Shown here piece by piece: positions 51,101 through 61,497 of a stretch of 64,000 nucleotides of DNA; positions within the stretch are counted from its first letter, which is position 1; every line of letters begins with the position of its first letter. Source of the stretch: Pachyseris speciosa (Eukaryota > Cnidaria > Anthozoa > Scleractinia > Pachyseridae); the NCBI GenBank assembly GCA_016490735.1, contig JAEMWC010000260.1, positions 162,501 to 226,500 of the forward strand, given 5' to 3'. The notes beneath the pieces were generated by a model. That model made no database searches and was not told the origin of the DNA. It saw only the letters and a program-made list of their open reading frames with translations. The position numbers were made by a program, and so were the translations under genes.

Positions 51101-53797
51101 TCATGGATTGTATTGAAGTTCGTCTTCGAGGAGATCGAAGTGGGACTTCTGTAAACGTGAATGAGCCTCTGTATGAATCTGCAATAAGGATGGATCAAAG
51201 TATGGAAAACGGGTTTCTATGCAGGATTTCTTGACGCAGTAGAATTTTGTGGTCAGTCTTGCCGATGGAAGTTTGCAACGAGGATCATCGGGTGCTGGAT
51301 ACAACCACTTCTCTTCGTGCGACAGGACAATATCGAAGGGTGTTATCTTTTGCCTTCGCGGAAATTCGATGCGGCATTGCCTGCACTCCTGCGCTTTTGG
51401 CACATCGTCGAGAAAGCATACGACGAAAGGCTTGTTGTTGTGGTGTACTTCGGTAAAGGGACGTCCACTGGTTGTTTGAGGCGTTTCCACCGTGGCCTGC
51501 CTGCTTGGTCGCCATGGGTTCCTGTGGCTGCCACCTTTCTTCCCTTGAGCTGCTTTTGCAGGCTCGAGAAGGTCACCTTTCAACGGAGCTTTGCGCTTTG
51601 GCGATTTTTTCAGGAAGTCCAAGTGTTCCTTCAAGACTCCTACCGTCTCTGCAACGCAGATACTGTGCTTACAGAGGTTGTTGTATTTATAGCACGGACA
51701 GGAACAGCTTACGTGATCACTGTAGACGGAGCATTGGTACATTCCCTTTTGGCAATTCTTTGCAGCAACCAGATAGGTTTCCCTAGAGGGAGATGTCAGT
51801 GATGGCATCTTCTGTATGGCGTCTTTGACGTTTAGCAGTGCTTCTGCTTCCTTCACAATAGTGGCTACCAGACCGTCTGTCCAGCTCTTCAAGGACTTTA
51901 ACATCATTCCCACGTCAACAGAAAACACTTTGTACTCTACGTCTTCAACGTTAGGTACCCGAGTAGCCCTTATGGGCTTTCCCTTCAGGGCGTCATCGAC
52001 AGACATTTTGTTGAACTCTTTCATGTAGGCTTGTCGTTCACCTACAGTCATGTCAAACCACTGGTCTGGGGTAACTTCCAAATGGGCAACGACGTCTGCC
52101 AGTTGATACTCGCCGCTTAGTCCACAAATCGCCAACGTTAGCTCCTCTTGTTGATGGCTGTCAACTTCCTCCCAAACATCCTTCGTAAATTGTAACTTCG
52201 TCATATCCACTTTGCTCTTGTCATTCTTTGCTATAGCCTCTTTCTGTCGGGTCAACTTGTTGTTTATGCTTTCTGACTGGTTCGTGTAGCTCTTGAGGGG
52301 TTTCCCCGACTTGTCAGTAGGCATCCCCGCTTTCTTTCTTGCAGTTGCAATCATGCATTTCTTCATCATTTTCTTATGACTTTGCAGGTAGCTCCAAAAT
52401 TCAGGCGTTTCTTTTCCGGTCAGCTTTACCTCCTCGGCGTCTAACGGTTCTTTCGCTGCCATCATGCATGCTTTGAGGTCAGATTTCTGATCTGCATCTA
52501 AAATACCTCGGGACGTTGCACTTCCAAAGATGGTTTCTATAAAGAATTTCTGTTCCGTAGGCTTTCTAATTCCAAGGTTGTGTAGCTTGTCACGACAATT
52601 CTGTTGGAAGTGTCGGAAACATCTTAAGCCTGTGGCATGCCGCATTACCTCGCCTAGAGCACTGTAAAGGGACTCTTCGCCATCTGTAATAAAACCCTTT
52701 CCTTTCTGGGCAAGATTGGGACTGGAATTGGCGACAGCATGAACGATCTTCTTATATACACTCTTGTGTTTGCTGTAATGAATAGCTGTTGGTCCTAGAA
52801 ATGATGGGGCACCACCAGTTCGTTTGCAGGTCAGGAACAGGTGTTTGTATGTGAATGGAGTGACCTCAAATTTGCCGAAATTAAACGTTGGGTCCACACT
52901 CAGCGGGTAACTCAATTTTTCAGAGGTACAGAACCTCGATAAGTCCATTGTCATGTGGGGCTTAGCTAATACCCATAGGTCCTCTGGAACGTCGTGATGT
53001 TCGAGCACGACTGGTTCTTCGGCGTGCTTAGCGTATTGGAGCAGCTCGTCGACGTCATCAGTTTTCTTCAGTTTGTTTTTAAGATTGTACAATTGTTGTT
53101 TGGAGCGTGGCAACTCCCCCGGCTCTGTGGCACCCAAAGCTCCACCTGCAGATACTGACACGTTACGAAAGGCCACGGCAGATGAGTTAGAGTGCATTTC
53201 GTCTTTAATGGCTTGCAGAGTGCTCTTCTTTGTGGGATAGAAAGGCTTTCGTTTTTGGCACTTGCTATTTCCATGCGATGATACTTCAAAAACCACTTCA
53301 TTACATCCTTCCTTCGCCATTGTATACTGAAGCAAGATAGTGGAATTTACAATTTCTCCATCTCGTCCTCTTAGCAAGAAGAGTGAACGACACAAGCCCG
53401 CCTTATTCCGCATTGAATTTGTGTAAACATGGAATGCTCTATCGGTTTTCAATTCGGTCTTCTTCTTTTCGAGAGTCTCCACGTTATTTTCTTCGTCAAC
53501 TACCACCGTCCACGTACAAATGCGCAACGTGTCAGAATAGACGCCATTCATGTCACTTTTAACGTCTTGCCAGCATTTGTATTTTGTGACATCAACAAGA
53601 AAGGATAGGTTTTTCCTTGTTTTCAAGGGGGTCTTTGTGCATTTCGATTCTTGTGGTTGTTCACTCAAGAGAATTTTTATCGCTTCTCTGATGGTGTATC
53701 TTCCTTTTTTTCCACATTCAAAGATAGGCAGGTGTGTGTCATTATTGTACAACAACGGGGTGGACACTTGTGTCTTAGTCTCCAAGTATTTTTCTTT
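51101..53797 (-). CDS. Exon 8 of the fusion: MULE transposase with SWIM zinc finger
   Basis: The exon encodes 898 residues, starting KEKYLETKTQ right after a TTTTAG acceptor whose TAG is in frame; the first internal ATG lies about 80 codons in. Counting from LETK as 1: MULE core about 290-510, with VDPTF (Asp298), TDGEE (Asp368), a CFRHF block (Cys389, His392) and NQSESINNK (Glu505) as the likely D-D-E set; SWIM finger CSC...CKH at 694-707 (C-x-C-x8-C-x-H); basic linker; C-terminal cluster C801xxC804, C850, C855, H871, H875 that may bind zinc. It resembles the MULE transposases common in invertebrate genomes. It should cut and join DNA at the element ends in the nucleus. No frameshift or lost residue, so it is probably active. 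Confidence 0.92.
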   Translation of the reverse strand, partial: KEKYLETKTQVSTPLLYNNDTHLPIFECGKKGRYTIREAIKILLSEQPQESKCTKTPLKTRKNLSFLVDVTKYKCWQDVKSDMNGVYSDTLRICTWTVVVDEENNVETLEKKKTELKTDRAFHVYTNSMRNKAGLCRSLFLLRGRDGEIVNSTILLQYTMAKEGCNEVVFEVSSHGNSKCQKRKPFYPTKKSTLQAIKDEMHSNSSAVAFRNVSVSAGGALGATEPGELPRSKQQLYNLKNKLKKTDDVDELLQYAKHAEEPVVLEHHDVPEDLWVLAKPHMTMDLSRFCTSEKLSYPLSVDPTFNFGKFEVTPFTYKHLFLTCKRTGGAPSFLGPTAIHYSKHKSVYKKIVHAVANSSPNLAQKGKGFITDGEESLYSALGEVMRHATGLRCFRHFQQNCRDKLHNLGIRKPTEQKFFIETIFGSATSRGILDADQKSDLKACMMAAKEPLDAEEVKLTGKETPEFWSYLQSHKKMMKKCMIATARKKAGMPTDKSGKPLKSYTNQSESINNKLTRQKEAIAKNDKSKVDMTKLQFTKDVWEEVDSHQQEELTLAICGLSGEYQLADVVAHLEVTPDQWFDMTVGERQAYMKEFNKMSVDDALKGKPIRATRVPNVEDVEYKVFSVDVGMMLKSLKSWTDGLVATIVKEAEALLNVKDAIQKMPSLTSPSRETYLVAAKNCQKGMYQCSVYSDHVSCSCPCYKYNNLCKHSICVAETVGVLKEHLDFLKKSPKRKAPLKGDLLEPAKAAQGKKGGSHRNPWRPSRQATVETPQTTSGRPFTEVHHNNKPFVVCFLDDVPKAQECRQCRIEFPRRQKITPFDIVLSHEEKWLYPAPDDPRCKLPSARLTTKFYCVKKSCIETRFPYFDPSLLQIHTEAHSRLQKSHFDLLEDELQYNP

Positions 53798-54104
53798 CTA
53801 AAAGAGGAAAAAAAGCATCGTTATATTTGGCGTTTGCTCAGATATGTAGCAGGCTAACAATTTCACAGTAATCGGGCAATAAGATTTAGGCGGGCTTTTG
53901 TTTACTTGTTTATCGAATCGCACGGCAAAAGAATCAAATCAAAATCAAATCAATTCACGATTTATTTAAGCTGGATAGCGTAGGGAGTGGTTGCCCAATC
54001 TCTCGAGCCGGGGCTCATGTATTGAACGTCCGAGCATTCCGGATCGAATGCGAATTTAGAAGTGCTGGTTTTTGAGGAGAGGGAAAAATCGAAAAATCCG
54101 ATGG

Positions 54105-54144
<40 letters not shown>

Positions 54145-57100
54145 AACCCACATATGACGTTGAGTCCGGGAATTTGTCTCGGGTAGATCAGTACTTACCC
54201 ATACGTGAACTAAATTAATGTCATTCGCTCAACGGAAGGTTATTTTTTTTTTAAACCTTGCCAGTATCTCTGAAAGAAAGACTCTACATCTAACCTAAAA
54301 CTATATCATTCGTGCGACCTACCTCTGTGGTTTCCTCTTCAGATGAAGAAAGGTCGATAGAATGTGGTGGTGAGCCAGGTTTTCTCTTGGTAGGCGTAAC
54401 CTAGAAATAACAATTTTGTTACAATGACATCATTTATACTAAAATACGAGCTTGTTCTTAATACGAGTGTTGTGTTAACTTTGCATTTGCCATATCACAC
54501 ACTTTCTGACCTTCTACAAAGCCAGTAAAAATTACTGAAACTTGGTATTGATACTGGTGCAGATTTTTCCTCCAAGTTATCAATAATGTCGGCTTGTCTT
54601 TTTTCACACCAATGCCCAGTTTAAGGTGTCTACTTAATTATAATTTTATTAGGTTCTTCATCACTCAGTAGCCACTTAATAATCACAAGGTCCTACTGAC
54701 ATGGAAACTGAAAACCTAACACGGGGCGATTTTTCGCCCGAAGCGAGGAAATGTAAGTTTTTTTTTTGGCGCACCTGTCCACTATAATGTGCCATTCCAG
54801 TAGCCAGTACATCCAAAAAGTCTTGTACTTGCCCGGATGTACGGTTATTATCAAATCGTTGTTGTTGTTGTTTTTTTGTCAGTTATGTACGACTTACCTG
54901 GGTGATTGGCTCTCCACAGGAAGAAAGGTCAATGTCAATGGAATATTGTGGTGGGCCCGCTTTTCTCTTCGCGGTTGCTCTAGCCTGGAAGAAAAAGCAC
55001 TTTTTACACCGCTCATTTTCTACTCATGATCAAACCTCCATTTTAAATTCATCTCTTGCCTTTACAACAATTTGGCACATTATTCACCTGAGCTGTCTGT
55101 TCTTCTTGAGAAAGATCAATAACAACTGGTGCGGTTTGCCTCCTATTCCTTGTATCCTTAGAGATTAAAAACAGTTTAATTAGTTAACAATGCTGTAGTT
55201 CTTGCTTAAGTTGTCTTTTTTAACACGAAGTAACTCTCGTGATCTACGATTGCATGACGGTTAACTTGAAAATCATAGACCAATTAGAACTCACGGAAGT
55301 TTCCCAAAGGCCTTTCAGTGCTGAGCTCTCTCTGACTACGGGACGTTTGAAAGGTGGAGAATTTGTGATAGCTCGGGAGTGGCAAATCAGGCCTATTTCC
55401 ACCTATGACAAGTGCAAGACTTACATACATACATGCATACTTTATTGAACCTCCCCAAAGGGGCTTTTCTTGATTCTAGATGAACATAACATCTTGGAAA
55501 TATGTCCAAACGGTTTTCGCAACACTCCAAACTTAATTTTGCATCCAACGACTTTCTTGCTTTCACTCATGAATGTGCAAGCAAAAGCATCGCGAAAACA
55601 ACAACTTGTATTGAAAAGTAATTGAATGCATGGGGTTATAGATATGCGCATACCTGGTCAGATATGGGTCCCCCGTCATTTTCCTTGACATGAAGTGGGT
55701 CCATACCAAACGAAGCAGCTGCTCCAAAGTCGATTGCCTCCTAAAGCCAATTAAATCAAATTTAAAGGACAGCAACGTATAGGGAATTTCTTTAGTAAAT
55801 GCAACATTGGAAGCTCAGTTAACTATGATATATTAATTCCTAGCACGAAGTTTTCAGAAAGATATGAAAGTGGTTTGGGATCTACCTGATCTATGTTCTC
55901 ATCTTGAGACAAGTCGTTAGAAGGTGATTTTACAGTTTGTGTCTTGCCGCTTGCAGCCTGAAAGCAAAAGAATATAATAACATTTGGCAGGCTAACGAGG
56001 TTGTTAATGCCACACTGCTAGAAATTTCAATTGGGTACATAACAAGTTCTTATTACTTCGATTTGAAACTGTGTAACGGAGACATTTTTTTACAAGTGTA
56101 TTTCCAACGTAATTCGAGTACGATGTTCCATTGGAGGCGCCTGTGTTTCACGCGTCAAACAGACTGAAACAGTTTCACCCCGAACAGAATGGACTCGTTC
56201 ACTGTACCTTATCACCACTCTTTCCCTGGCAGCTTCGTTTGCCCTGCATTTGTTCATTAGGTAAGGGTACTTCGCATTTTCTCTTTGTGGAACCTTTTGA
56301 TCTAGGAGGTTCTTCTGAAGATGAGCTGCAATTTGAATCCCGTTTGTCAGCCGGTGTTTGGTTGTTATTTCCATCACTGCTATAAACGAACCCATTAACA
56401 CAAGAAAATTAAACATTTCACCGACACACTGGAAACAACGCAAAATACCTATCATACGTTACTCGTAGAGGGCGTCCAGTACTTTTCAGCAAGGTAACGG
56501 TACGTTACATGCTGCGTACATATATAGAAATCACACCAAAAATTCAGATTACAGAAATTGTGAGGATATAAAACAGGAAATGGACATTCTTTTCATTAAC
56601 AGTTGTGTTGGAGCATTAAAATGGAAAACGCGCGAGGGTAACAGTAATTAACACACAGCGAAGGAAGACAGCATTTCAATAAATGGATTGGTGGTGTGCC
56701 TGGAAGTTTTCTTTAGCGCAACGAGCCTTTCGTTCAAATCAATACGAATGAAATTGTCGTAAAGGTACAGTGGGTTGACATGGCACGTTCAGTTCAGCCT
56801 ACACTCCCCACCCACCTACCACCCCGTTTAATAGCTAGACTGTCATCTCATTTCCAGATCAATACAAAATCATGTACGTTCATTCTAATTACCTTGCTGT
56901 TGGTTTCATGACAGAAAGAGACTGGCTTGTACCCTCCTTTACACCAGCACTCAAGAGTCTGTCCCAGAGCCAGATACAAAGTGATCTCCATGTCGAATCG
57001 GTGTTGTTTCTTCCCACTATCAGGGAGCCAGTGTGTGTGTCGATAAGGAACGGCCTTTCCCCGGTGCAGCCGATAAGTAAGATATACGGAACACTGGAAA

Positions 57101-58631
57101 AAATGGCAGTGAAGGCGTTCTCTCCAAGGGTACATAATTTGTCATGCAGCCTCTTCCTTGACTCAAAACTGTATATGCAATCTGCATATGGCAGCTCTTC
57201 AAAAAACTCATATCTGGAATTAAGAACTTTTATCTGTGACAGAATTGAGTACGCTTCTAACACATCGTACAGCCTGGCCACGTCGCGATGGTCATTTACT
57301 TTTTCGGGCAAACACCAAATAACTTCTTCAACCATTTCAGCTACGGAAACAGTGTCTGATATGTTCCCGTCAAGTTCATGAATTATCCTGTCACCAATTT
57401 TTACAGAAAGAAAGGCGCAGGCATTAGTGCCCTCATTGGAAACATTGACTGGACCGGGTGACTGGTTCTGATTCTGTATACGGTTGGCAATTTCGCGGTC
57501 CGCCTGTTCGATGGCAGTGCCTTGTGTAACACTTAACTTCACAACGTCACAGGTTTTATAGACGTCGTATTTCCCATCTAGTACCTCATCGATATCACAC
57601 AGGGTAAATCGCTTGCTGGGGTCGAAGTTAGTGCAGCCAAGGTACACTTCCTCTAGGTAGGACCAAGCAGTCGCGCGGCTTTTATTGTACTTGCCATCCG
57701 ACTTGGGAAGTTTCTTGTTGCGGAGAAGGTTGCTTACAAACTTCTGGACATCCCCCTGCGTTGCAATGGTTTCTTTTGATGATCTTATCTCCAGCAAATA
57801 GGGACACTTGAGGCTTGGATTTATCATCGTAAAGAAGGTCATACCAAGAGCCCAGATGTCAGACGCCATCAGATTGTGGAGAGATGCTTCAAAAGTGCTG
57901 TTATCCTGGACCAGGAGTTCAGGAGACATGTAGACCGCAGTGCCTCGATCTACGCGTTTGGTTTTTGTGGCGAGAACAGTGTTTGTTTGAACACTGTGTG
58001 AACGGCTTTCCCCGAAATCCGTGAGCTTGCAGACTATAGGGCGTGTGGTAAAATGCACTCCAATCTGATCTTCGCCGCTTAATGTAGAGTAATGTTGGTT
58101 GCTTGCCAAAACATTAGCTGGTTTTAGATCCCGATGAGCAACGCCATTAGCGTGGAGGTAGGCCAGTCCACGTACAATATCTCTAGCAGCGAACATAAGC
58201 AGGTCTTCAAACCCTTCAAAGCTGTACTCAGCGTCAATGTGAAGCAGGAGGTCATCTAGAGAACTCACTCGTTTATTCTCTCCAAAAGGAATAAAACTGA
58301 AATACAGATACTCCAGCATTAAGGCGCAGGGTTTGTAGCAAACCCCTTTCATATGTACAACGTTTGCATGATCCAAACCTTTGAGAAGAGCGACTTCTTT
58401 AAGGAAAAGCTTCCTTTCTTCCGCGTCAAGTGCTCTGATTGCTTTCTTGATTACCACTGTTTCGCTAAAAGGTTGTCGAGGATCCACGTGTTCTGCTGTG
58501 TAAACCTCACCAAAACTTCCTTGGCCGATCCTGTTCTTGACTTTCAGTCGATTAGGGTCAAACACTGGCACTCCTGCAATGCTTGTAGTATTGTGGTTTC
58601 GAAAAACCGGTAGTTTGAATTGTTTAGACAT
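51101..58631 (-). CDS. Fused protein kinase / Cys-His domain / SIM-repeat / MULE transposase, 8 exons, 1,666 aa
   Basis: Model: exons 58631-56893, 56379-56208, 55957-55886, 55740-55654, 55156-55088, 54984-54898, 54400-54323 and 53797-51101. All introns are GT-AG, exon 1 ends in phase 2 and every later junction is phase 0; the total is 5,001 nt with no internal stop. Order: protein kinase (about 25-350), Cys/His domain (about 390-560), acidic and SIM-bearing linker (580-768), MULE transposase with SWIM finger (769-1666). The start is the ATG giving MSKQFKLPVF; a good acceptor (CCCTTTCAG) lies 9 nt upstream, so a 5' UTR exon is possible. The alternative, two separate genes, is unlikely because the last exon lacks an initiating ATG and is preceded in frame by TAG. 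Probable role: mobilising this element, with extra domains acting on host phosphorylation or SUMO pathways (inference). Confidence 0.8.
54323..56379 (-). CDS. Exons 2-7 of the fusion: linker with repeated SUMO-interaction-like motifs
   Basis: Six short exons, found by hand from splice sites and frame. Exon 2 (56379-56208) gives an acidic/basic segment with SNCSSSSEEPPRSK and STKRK. Exon 3 (55957-55886) has SNDLSQDE. Exon 4 (55740-55654) starts EAIDFGAAASFGMD. Exon 5 (55156-55088) has VVIDLSQEE. Exon 6 (54984-54898) has TAKRKAGPPQYSIDIDLSS. Exon 7 (54400-54323) has TKRKPGSPPHSIDLSSSEEE. Hydrophobic-hydrophobic-D-L followed by Ser and acids is the classic SIM form. Exons 6 and 7 share KRKxGxPPxxSID and look like an exon duplication. 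The KRK blocks could be nuclear localisation signals. Exons 3-7 are 69-87 nt and symmetric (phase 0), so each could be skipped or duplicated without breaking the frame. Confidence 0.75.
56893..58631 (-). CDS. Exon 1 of the fusion: active-looking protein kinase plus C-terminal Cys/His domain
   Basis: Kinase landmarks, numbered from the ATG: glycine loop GQGSFGEV (36-43), VVIKK with Lys62, helix-C Glu79 (FLKEVALL), catalytic loop HRDLKPANV (166-174), DFG at 205-207, YMSPE (Glu238) in place of APE, SDIWALG (Asp258), and the late Arg341 (PSKRF). All catalytic residues are present, and HRDLKPAN fits Ser/Thr specificity. The rest of the exon (about 390-560) holds EGTNACAFLSV (Cys405) and, 128 residues later, FLIDTHTGS (Asp531, His533). 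The Cys and D-x-H spacing resembles papain-fold deubiquitinase-like proteases, but this is a pattern-level guess. The exon ends in AG at the donor GTAATT; read through, the frame stops at once. Confidence 0.88.
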
Positions 58632-59039
58632 GATTAGCGCCTGAAAGGGAACGACGCTGAACGATGTGACCTTGCACTGCTTGTAGCCAAAATGCAAAAT
58701 TTCGCGCCAAATTATCACGTGTTGTTTGCCTCGTGTGACCGTCACACAACTACCACTAGTATAAAATGCTTTTTATTACTTATGATCGATTATAAGATAT
58801 GTAGCAGCCCTTTATTCCCTTCGTTTCCTCTTCACACAAATCAGCTACAAAAAGTCGACTCGTAACATATGACCTGGTCTTAGTATTTTTGATCTGCGAA
58901 ACATTTCACCCCAATCCTGAAACGCGTACGTCACTCATGGTTTATTTTTAGAGCACAAAGATAATCTCTCTAATGAGACAACAAGGACGTTCAATGTTTG
59001 TTATCTATTCAATTCAGTACAGAAATTGTACAAACAGAG
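58632..59039. other. 5' spacer between transposase gene and right satellite array (likely promoter region)
   Basis: About 400 bp upstream of the minus-strand ATG. It contains the candidate acceptor at 58641 and an open but ATG-less extension of the kinase frame to 58745. I could not identify a TATA box or other defined promoter element. The region next to 59040 shows decayed satellite. Confidence 0.35.
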
Positions 59040-60605
59040 GGTGTAACATTTCAGCGCACTGAACGGCGATAATTCATTTTGCCCACGTTTATATGACTTT
59101 GAAAATTTGTATAGTTTTGAGGGGGTCTGAGTTTTCCAGAATGGGGGGGTCTGAGTTTTCTAGGTCTTGTGCTCCGGAGCCGATTATAATAACATGGGAC
59201 GACAAAGGTGAAGTGTTTGTTATCTGCGATAAATAGAGGGTGTAACATTTCAGCGCACTGAACGGCGATAATTCATTTTGCCCACGTTTATTTGACTTTG
59301 AAAATTTGTAAAGTTATGAGGGGGTCTGAGTTTTCCAGAATGGGGGGGTCTGAGTTTTCTAGGTCTTGTGCTCCGGAGCTGATTATAATAACATGGGACG
59401 ACAAAGGTGAAGTGTTTGTTATCTGCGATAAATAGAGGGTGTAACATTTCAGCGCACTGAACGGCGATAATTCATTTTGCCCACGTTTATTTGACTTTGA
59501 AAATTTGTAAAGTTATGAGGGGGTCTGAGTTTTCCAGATTGGGGGGGTCTGAGTTTTCTAGGTCTTGTGCTCCGGAGCTGATTATAATAACATGGGACGA
59601 CAAAGGTGAAGTGTTTGTTATCTGCGATAAACGGAGGGTGTAACATTTCAGCGCACTGAACGGCGATAATTCATTTTGCCCACGTTTATTTGACTTTGAA
59701 AATTTGTAAAGTTATGAGGGGGTCTGAGTTTTCCAGAATGGGGGGGTCTGAGTTTTCTAGGTCTTGTGCTCCGGAGCCGATTATAATAACATGGGACGAC
59801 AAAGGTGAAGTGTTTGTTATCTGCGATAAATAGAGGGTGTAACATTTCAGCGCACTGAACGGCGATAACTCATTTTGCCCACGTTTATTTGACTTTGAAA
59901 ATTTGTAAAGTTATGAGGGGGTCTGAGTTTTCCAGATTGGGGGGTCTGAGTTTTCTAGGTCTTGTGCTCCGGAGCCGATTATAATAACATGGGACGACAA
60001 AGGTGAAGTGTTTGTTATCTGCGATAAATAGAGGGCGTAACATTTCAGCGCACTGAACGGCGATAATTCATTTTGCCCACGTTTATTTGACTTTGAAAAT
60101 TTGTAAAGTTATGAGGGGGTCTGAGTTTTCCAGATTGGGGGGGTCTGAGTTTTCTAGGTCTTGTGCTCCGGAGCCGATTATAATAACATGGGACGACAAA
60201 GGTGAAGTGTTTGTTATCTGCGATAAATAGAGGGTGTAACATTTCAGCGCACTGAACGGCGATAACTCATTTTGCCCACGTTTATTTGACTTTGAAAATT
60301 TGTAAAGTTATGAGGGGGTCTGAGTTTTCCAGATTGGGGGGGTCTGAGTTTTCTAGGTCTTGTGCTCCGGAGCCGATTATAATAACATGGGACGACAAAG
60401 GTGAAGTGTTTGTTATCTGCGATAAACGGAGGGTGTAACATTTCAGCGCACTGAACGGCGATAATTCATTTTGCCCACGTTTATTTGACTTTGAAAATTT
60501 GTATAGTTATGAGGGGGTCTGAGTTTTCCAGATTGGGGGGGTCTGAGTTTTCTAGGTCTGAGGTCTGAGGTCTGAGTTTTCTAGGTCTGAGTTTTCCAGA
60601 CACCC
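59040..60605 (-). repeat. Right terminal inverted repeat and array of about 8 copies of the 199-bp satellite
   Basis: It is the same unit in opposite orientation, about 7.7 copies, followed by the same composite end. The CATTCTGG variant seen only in the innermost left copy (near 49204) is also in the inner right copies (near 59136, 59338, 59738), so the arms are homologous position by position and the left one has expanded. The innermost copy carries extra changes. Confidence 0.93.
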
Positions 60606-61497
60606 TGCTTTCCAACCGCACGCTGTTACGTTGGAAAGCATTTATTCTTATATATAAAAAATTGTGTATATGCAGCCATGAAAGGTCATTAAATATAATT
60701 AACCTATCTATTGTTGTCCTTCGATGTACTAAGTCACATTTTATTCGTTACCTCGAAGAGTTTTGTTGTTACGCTCGACTTTCTTTATGACCTCTTGGAC
60801 TTCTATTTTCTGACGAGACAAAGAGCGAAAGATACATGTTCTTCTCCACAGATATATGTCTACTCCACAACATGCTGCCAGCTACACGGCAGTACGGAAG
60901 TGCCTGTGTGAGATGCATTCAGGGCAAGATCAAGGCGAAAACATTCGCTGACCACAACGAAACACAATTACGTTTGTGTTTGTCATAAAATAAACATTTC
61001 ACTATGTTGTTAGAAGCAGCCAAAAAGTCTTAGCTGACAGCGTGGAAGCATTCTATGAGTGCCTATGGTGAGACTGAAAATCGTTGACTTTTTCGTGACC
61101 CCTAGTTGGCCTCATTCCACACGCTTCATGATAAAAAATTCCACTCACTGCAAATCTCACTGACAAGATGTACTACTTAGGTTCAAAGAATACTAAAATG
61201 TAAAGTGATGATTTGGAGTCGAGTGGCCTTACTAGACTAACTACACACTGCGCACTACAAGTAACAGATCTTAACATACTGTCCTATTTGGTCAATTAAG
61301 TCTACACTATCATTTGCTCCCCAGCATAAAGTGGACCGATGAAGGGTAAATCTAAAATGCATGACACTAAACATATTTTTCTTTTCTGCTAAAATAAACC
61401 ACTGCACATCACAAAATGTGCGTACCACACTACAGACAATTAAAGAGATGGATCGATCATTAGTCTCAATTAGCTTCAATTAATTTCCTTCGCGTCA

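Larger units (their letters stand above)
43347..60615 (-). mobile_element. Giant 17.25-kb MULE-type DNA transposon, apparently autonomous
   Basis: The element spans 43357-60605. Its ends are GGGTGTCTGGAAAACTCAGA and the exact complement. A perfect 10-bp TSD TGCTTTCCAA lies at 43347-43356 and 60606-60615; unit 1 carries the undisturbed site once near 6405 (TGCTCTCCAA, one mismatch). A TSD of 9-10 bp, long TIRs and an internal MULE transposase agree on the Mutator superfamily. Inside lie, left to right, a 199-bp satellite array (to about 49330), an AT-rich spacer with a small MITE, the minus-strand transposase gene (51101-58631), a short 5' spacer and the opposed satellite array (from about 59040). 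Most known MULEs are a few kb, so the size and satellite ends are unusual. Confidence 0.92.

Noticed and set aside
53785..53785. Start of the transposase at 53785
   Set aside because: That codon is TTG. The frame is open only 12 nt further up to a splice acceptor with TAG in frame, so this is an internal exon.
51247..57381. Many plus-strand ORFs of 60-170 codons opposite the transposase and kinase exons
   Set aside because: Antisense shadows of the minus-strand coding exons; no motifs of their own.
58745..58745. Start of the kinase at 58745
   Set aside because: That codon is GTG; the first ATG of the frame is at 58631, just after a good splice acceptor.
43357..60605. Giant element as a virus-derived or Polinton-like integration because of its size and kinase
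   Set aside because: No capsid, DNA polymerase B or integrase genes are present; the 10-bp TSD and MULE/SWIM transposase place it in the Mutator superfamily.
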